Below, piece by piece: positions 42,401 to 43,815 of a stretch of 43,815 nucleotides of DNA. The notes beneath the pieces were generated by a model, which ran no database searches, was not told the origin of the DNA, and saw nothing but the letters and a program-made list of their open reading frames with translations. This stretch comes from a virus. Within the stretch, counting starts at the first letter, position 1; the number at the start of each line of letters is the position of its first letter. The translations under genes and the position numbers were made by a program. The stretch covers positions 1 through 43,815 of IMG/VR virus record IMGVR_UViG_3300017744_000024; one strand, 5' to 3'.

Positions 42401-43815
42401 CCAAGCAAAGAAACTTCAGAGCAATTTGGAAATACACTTTCGTTTAGTGGAGATGTTTTAGCAGTGACATCATTAAAAGGTGATCAACAATTAACAACAC
42501 TTGTAGACAATGGACAAACAGTGTTCGATGGTGAAATGACTAAATTTATTGAAACACAATCAGACGTAGGATCAATCCATCTGTATCAAAAATTTGAAAA
42601 CACACTATTGTATGGTGAAAAATTCACATACGTCAACAACACACTAGAACAATTTGGAACTAATTTATTGGTTAACAACAATCACGTTTATGTTGGCTTA
42701 CCTAAATTGCAATTAGAAAATAAACAAATAGGAACATTGGTTGACTTTAGAAAAGCACCTACTGAATTTAATTGGAATAGCATTCATGAAAGTAGCGAAG
42801 GAATAGATCAACCAGACTTGTCAAAAATACAAGGAGTTTTCCTTTACAGCAAGTCAACAAACAAATTATTAACAAGATTAGATTATGTTGATCCAATATT
42901 TGGAAAAATTCCTGGACCAGCAGAATCTGAAATTTCATACAAAACAAATTATGACCCGGCTGTTTACAACAGTTCTACAGCAGTAGGAACTATTGACACA
43001 ACCAATCATTGGGATGACACACAGGTAGGAAAATTATGGTGGAACATCAGCAAAGCAACATACTACTATCCATATCAAAGCAATATAATTTTTAATAATT
43101 CGTATTGGAACAAATTGTTTGTGGGTGCTAGTATTGATGTGCATGAATGGATTGAATCACCTTATACTCCTACGCAGTACAACACTATTAGTGCATCTGG
43201 TGAAGGAGATGCATTAGGCGTTACTGGAACAGTTGTAAATGCAACAGATTTTGTAACTAAAAAAGTTTATGACAAAGTTGCTGGTGTATTGTCCAATAGA
43301 TATTTTTATTGGGTCAAGAGCAAAACAACAACACCAGAATTAGAAACAAGAACTTTAAGTGCTAGTGCTGTTGAAAAATTAATTAAAGATCCAAGAGCTC
43401 AAGGTTACAAATACATTACAGTGTTTGGCAAAAATAAATTTGCTCTTGTAAACTGCGATTCATTTATTCAAAGCAATGATACAATTATTAGTTTTAGATT
43501 GAATACAGTTGATACTAAAAACAATGTTCACAAAGAATATGCTTTGATAACACAAGATTCTGCTACAAGCACTTTACCTAAAGACATAGAAACTGTATGG
43601 TTTGATAGTTTAATTGGTTATGATTCAAAATTAAATCCTGTACCAGATCCTAATTTAAGCGATAAGTTAAAATATGGTACATTACAAACTCCAAGACAGA
43701 GTTGGTTTGCTGATAAACAAGAAGCACTTAAACAAACTATGGAAAGAGTTAATGCTTCTTTAAAAACAAAATTAGTTGTTGATGAAATTGATATTAGTAA
43801 TTTAATAAAATCAGA
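33458..43815 (+). CDS. Giant baseplate/wedge structural protein (gp7 position), cut by window end
   Basis: The frame is open from the ATG at 33458 (TAATG with gp6) to the window end, over 3,450 codons without a stop. It begins MAYDNNQKDFSLPAGKDDGK. It follows gp6 as gp7 does in T4 (1,032 aa), but is much larger. A strongly conserved-looking module lies near residues 1770-1860 (GYQPRTYLSNIINDDVSQYK, FYQGYVREKGTANSL, EEWAIRKGQYGAVDTFDEIE). FG-GAP-like repeats occur at about 2090-2185 (NFGKAVDISPDGNFVVIGAP) and 2925-3095 (NFGADISISGDGELIAVGSP). Short carbohydrate-binding-like segments (YNVGNIVQYKQQLWRATN near 2190; ELVVFGNQLYKAK near 2820) lie between. It is likely a wedge-initiator or baseplate periphery protein. 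The gp7 name rests on position. Confidence 0.75.
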   Translation, partial: MAYDNNQKDFSLPAGKDDGKRESSEFLPKYFRTPVNNKFLHSTVDQLVSQGTLEKLNAYYGRKITDAYKASDLYVPEVTADRENYKFEPSIVHQDDLGNVNFYSDYLDFVNQIQNLHGNISDHSVLNAQEYYAWSPRIDWDKFVNYREYFWMPYGASTVTITGQQRNVVSTYSVTKSDQTDNYAYIFTPDGLTANPTLKLYKGQTYKFDINAEGLPFVIRTQRILDASYNVTDGIDVQSVEKGIITFQVSDSAPEKLYYGSDNDINAWGLIQIYNIEENSVIDVANEIIGKKNYTTADGVALSNGMKINFAGTVTPVEYAEKDYFVEGVGDAIELIDAQELEVKSAFTDVTPIPFDSKNFDTVGFGTATSYAIDKDYIVVNRASPDRNPWSRSNRWIHKSVIQESAKANGQIANIDQATRARRPIIEFEAGIKLYNFGFKKKENIDLIDTVTKDVMSDVEGSQGFFIDGVALTNGMKVLFTADTDPLVKDKIFEVKFINFTEGTTVTTQISLVESVNASPLEGETILATDGIANQGKWYYYNGTSWVPGQAKTKVNQTPLFDLFDNNGVSFTDSIVYPNSSFMGNKIFTYVEGTGTVDTELGFALTYSNVENIGDIVFDFNLLNQSYTYQSQSTSGTLTSETAFLKKYNASGNFTTVNGWTKAPTDSFQKVNRQYVASNNQKNDFAIDVYNKSGDLNDLNVNVFVNNVKKIENTDWSILRINGEAFVNFTTELAVNDIVVIRTSSATPKNSNGHYEFPTNLQANPLNATTTKFTVGQVTDHVKSITNELKDIQGVTPGFSNLRDFPNATQYGRKFLQHSGPMVLSSYLLNNKDVNLISAITDSQNDYYKFKRSFISAMDDLGFDGTSSQIVDKILLKLNKDNNNSLPYFQTDMLGIGAFKTTRHTVLDIDNKFFALSNNFDLTALSTKAVYVYHNDAQLVHGVDYVYANGFVQVSKTVALDDIIVVNEFETTNGSHIPATPTKLGLYPKYTPKIYLDTTAVTPVNVIQGHDGSIMVAFNDFRDDAILELEKRIFNNIKTTYDNELFGIKSFVPRAYSTNKFTFESINKTLLGDFNDWLTFVGNEDYTANTFHTEDNSLTWNYSNMVSPSGNKLLGFWRGVYNHAFDTDRPNIAPWEMLGYSQAPTWWETVYGPAPYTKDNLILWQDLEKGIVREPSKKIVIKNNYKRPGLTNNIPVDSEGNIRSPFDSSYARGAVLQLTRDKFKFGDHSPVENTWRRSVHYPFSLLKSYILHQPNKAIGIGLDTNKISRNASGQIVYNSLTAIRPANIVWPSSVNDSTVTLTAGLVNYIYEVVENSQTTNYADYKKQFGELQTQVGFKVRGYSNKDKFKLLLDSKTPLNSTTLFVPEENYRLIYNVSTPVDILTYSGLIVEKLARGFSIKGYDKNDPYIRYHLPFEQSSDPTITVGGISSAFVNWSENKRYDNGAYVKFGEDFYATDETHISTSSFDASKFIKLVELPMEGGASALLRKTFLTDTVQSVAYGTVYEDIQTVVDVILGYESYLKAKGFVFDNYDAQTQLVANWQLSAKEFLFWTTQNWDEGAVISLSPSSKKLVVTSQYATTDNVVENYYSYGVLKEDGNKLDRVNLRIVRKSNTFELFTKNTVNGIYFAKVPLVQKEHVCLLDNTTSFSDLIYDPASGYKQDRIKMLGYVTEWDGSLNIPGFVFDEAKVKLWAPYTDYAMSDVVKHKQFYYTANSKLKGTTEFNINNWRKLDGKPESSLLSNFDYQTNQFADFYDLDTDNFDRQQQKLAQHLIGYQPRTYLSNIINDDVSQYKFYQGYVREKGTANSLNKLFDALASADKESIEFFEEWAIRKGQYGAVDTFDEIEYRIDESQVRLNPQPVLLTNDQPATATDLVYRIQSGQTYLAPKNYQHTPFPVKYDKNTYIKTAGPVNPIDISLTLAQYDDLLTSTSVSTLDEGQYVWIGDNKGTWSVLRYSNTDQKIVSIIKDGSVISVNTLNNPDLAVGEIFVVNANGTDYVFKSTFVGITSIQCEDVEGFASIPSAVGFIKRFTESRLSSINDINTRVFDQGLKDNEKFWVDESDDGKWKIVNNKFVFKKHNELSSTSLSGDESFGTVISANKQNSTVLVSQPTDEDGKIYVFTRGSESGTLTLSQIIESPTTDPLLSNTDLFGSGSNFGKAVDISPDGNFVVIGAPNAGNLKTEYKGVYNTNSNYNVGNIVQYKQQLWRATNQIEGAIAQDLFSTFDSSAFYKENVGFQTTNLLIGDSIFLNQTTDHILIRASVEQYTATKIGDRLILDYLDFNSAYPIDRNNYSKASNQPFSGVGSPTIKNNIFGGAEISIQEKVDEILEISNTLTDPVVGNVLSTATAEGTVVYVRKVAAKSLIYLKDVSGVFAESGSLTLDVLPIGDYTRVNSEAYDYLGGWWKVSIGANVTTNAGSDVTTNVVIQDIKVLNEVRDTNRFFSSMEQPVAPITPQAPLVKAQFGIGTYYQDYYIDAGTNSWLINSNPQPILSKKWFVRAGYDIAHDSTLNSSTSTNNVSVWFNNVDTGAFNFADLNISSTDTNGLKEVVDVWEGYIDVDSQPDNNANYYFPTVGVHQIYDPITQAQADVTFVQFIALEKIRIYFNNSNNKQFSLGSNASASSTLTRLGGGVNRTIGSIEQTVQSGNTDGDILVFENTTVITASGDPDFYTVNDIEYWIWDEFENVPGISQSANIPGSQNKDYTQIYNIPIGEGVQSGFTNQGAFLIYKKNTKGVFEYNSAYTVPDTQSGLRLGSKIQLRDFGGVTTAFISAEGNGTSGLPGKIYFVNYSTTKNWWLGVDQHYMGVFDDQTDYLKDELVVFGNQLYKAKTNISANAWQPSLWELQDTHTDFLGYVPNDSGIELQGDSTLDQNNLIKFANTFDVDTNGVNLVLTNKYSDDSQNVVVYRQSGGHFTYKQTITPIDDSATIINFGADISISGDGELIAVGSPLKDIAEIDMGSVYVYKKVSNDSGQYELNQTLISPSKETSEQFGNTLSFSGDVLAVTSLKGDQQLTTLVDNGQTVFDGEMTKFIETQSDVGSIHLYQKFENTLLYGEKFTYVNNTLEQFGTNLLVNNNHVYVGLPKLQLENKQIGTLVDFRKAPTEFNWNSIHESSEGIDQPDLSKIQGVFLYSKSTNKLLTRLDYVDPIFGKIPGPAESEISYKTNYDPAVYNSSTAVGTIDTTNHWDDTQVGKLWWNISKATYYYPYQSNIIFNNSYWNKLFVGASIDVHEWIESPYTPTQYNTISASGEGDALGVTGTVVNATDFVTKKVYDKVAGVLSNRYFYWVKSKTTTPELETRTLSASAVEKLIKDPRAQGYKYITVFGKNKFALVNCDSFIQSNDTIISFRLNTVDTKNNVHKEYALITQDSATSTLPKDIETVWFDSLIGYDSKLNPVPDPNLSDKLKYGTLQTPRQSWFADKQEALKQTMERVNASLKTKLVVDEIDISNLIKS

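Overview
This window is a 43.8 kb piece of the genome of a T4-like (Straboviridae/Kyanoviridae-type) contractile-tailed phage. It is A+T-rich. The gene set, the giant fibre and wedge proteins and the short late-promoter motifs resemble marine T4-like phages that infect SAR11 (Pelagibacter) or picocyanobacteria. I favour a SAR11-type host because the DNA is A+T-rich and no photosynthesis gene is present, but that is inference. No tRNA, CRISPR array, insertion sequence or integrase was seen.

Layout. (1) Positions 1-17386 are all on the minus strand. Read right to left they encode the tape measure (gp29-like), portal gp20, two small head-cluster genes, an acidic gp67-like core protein, protease gp21, scaffold gp22 and major capsid gp23. 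An inserted cassette follows (lipoprotein, porphobilinogen synthase HemB-like, 90-aa ORF), then a small structural protein and a run of fibre or fibre-like proteins, the last cut by the window edge. (2) Positions 17505-19272 are on the plus strand: gp26-like tail chaperone or hub protein with a gp51-like extension in the -1 frame, then a uroporphyrinogen-III-synthase-like gene. (3) A roughly 385-base unexplained, hairpin-bearing stretch (19273-19657). (4) Positions 19658-24001 are on the minus strand, an early-type operon: late sigma factor gp55, gp47 and gp46 (Mre11/Rad50-like recombination nuclease), a small basic ORF and a GIY-YIG nuclease-like gene. (5) From 24068 to the end is the plus-strand baseplate block: gp48/gp54-like tube cap, gp53-like wedge, large hub protein, gp5-like spike, PAAR tip, gp25, gp6 and a giant gp7-position protein of more than 3,450 residues that runs off the window.

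Expression logic visible in the DNA. A perfect sigma70-type promoter (TTGACA, 17 bases, TATAAT) precedes gp55 and overlaps a divergent late-type motif (AATAAATA) for the baseplate block. The gene 23 unit ends in a classic UUCG-loop terminator. Directly after it a sigma70-type promoter starts the lipoprotein-hemB cassette, and a late motif restarts structural transcription at the cassette's far end, which is moron architecture. Several late motifs sit 5-8 bases before a start codon without a Shine-Dalgarno sequence, predicting leaderless late mRNAs.

Most notable candidates: two tetrapyrrole-pathway enzymes (HemB-like and HemD-like) at separate loci; a likely programmed -1 frameshift joining gp26 to a gp51-like domain at a run of overlapping slippery heptamers beside the tape measure gene; and the overlapping early/late promoter at gp55.
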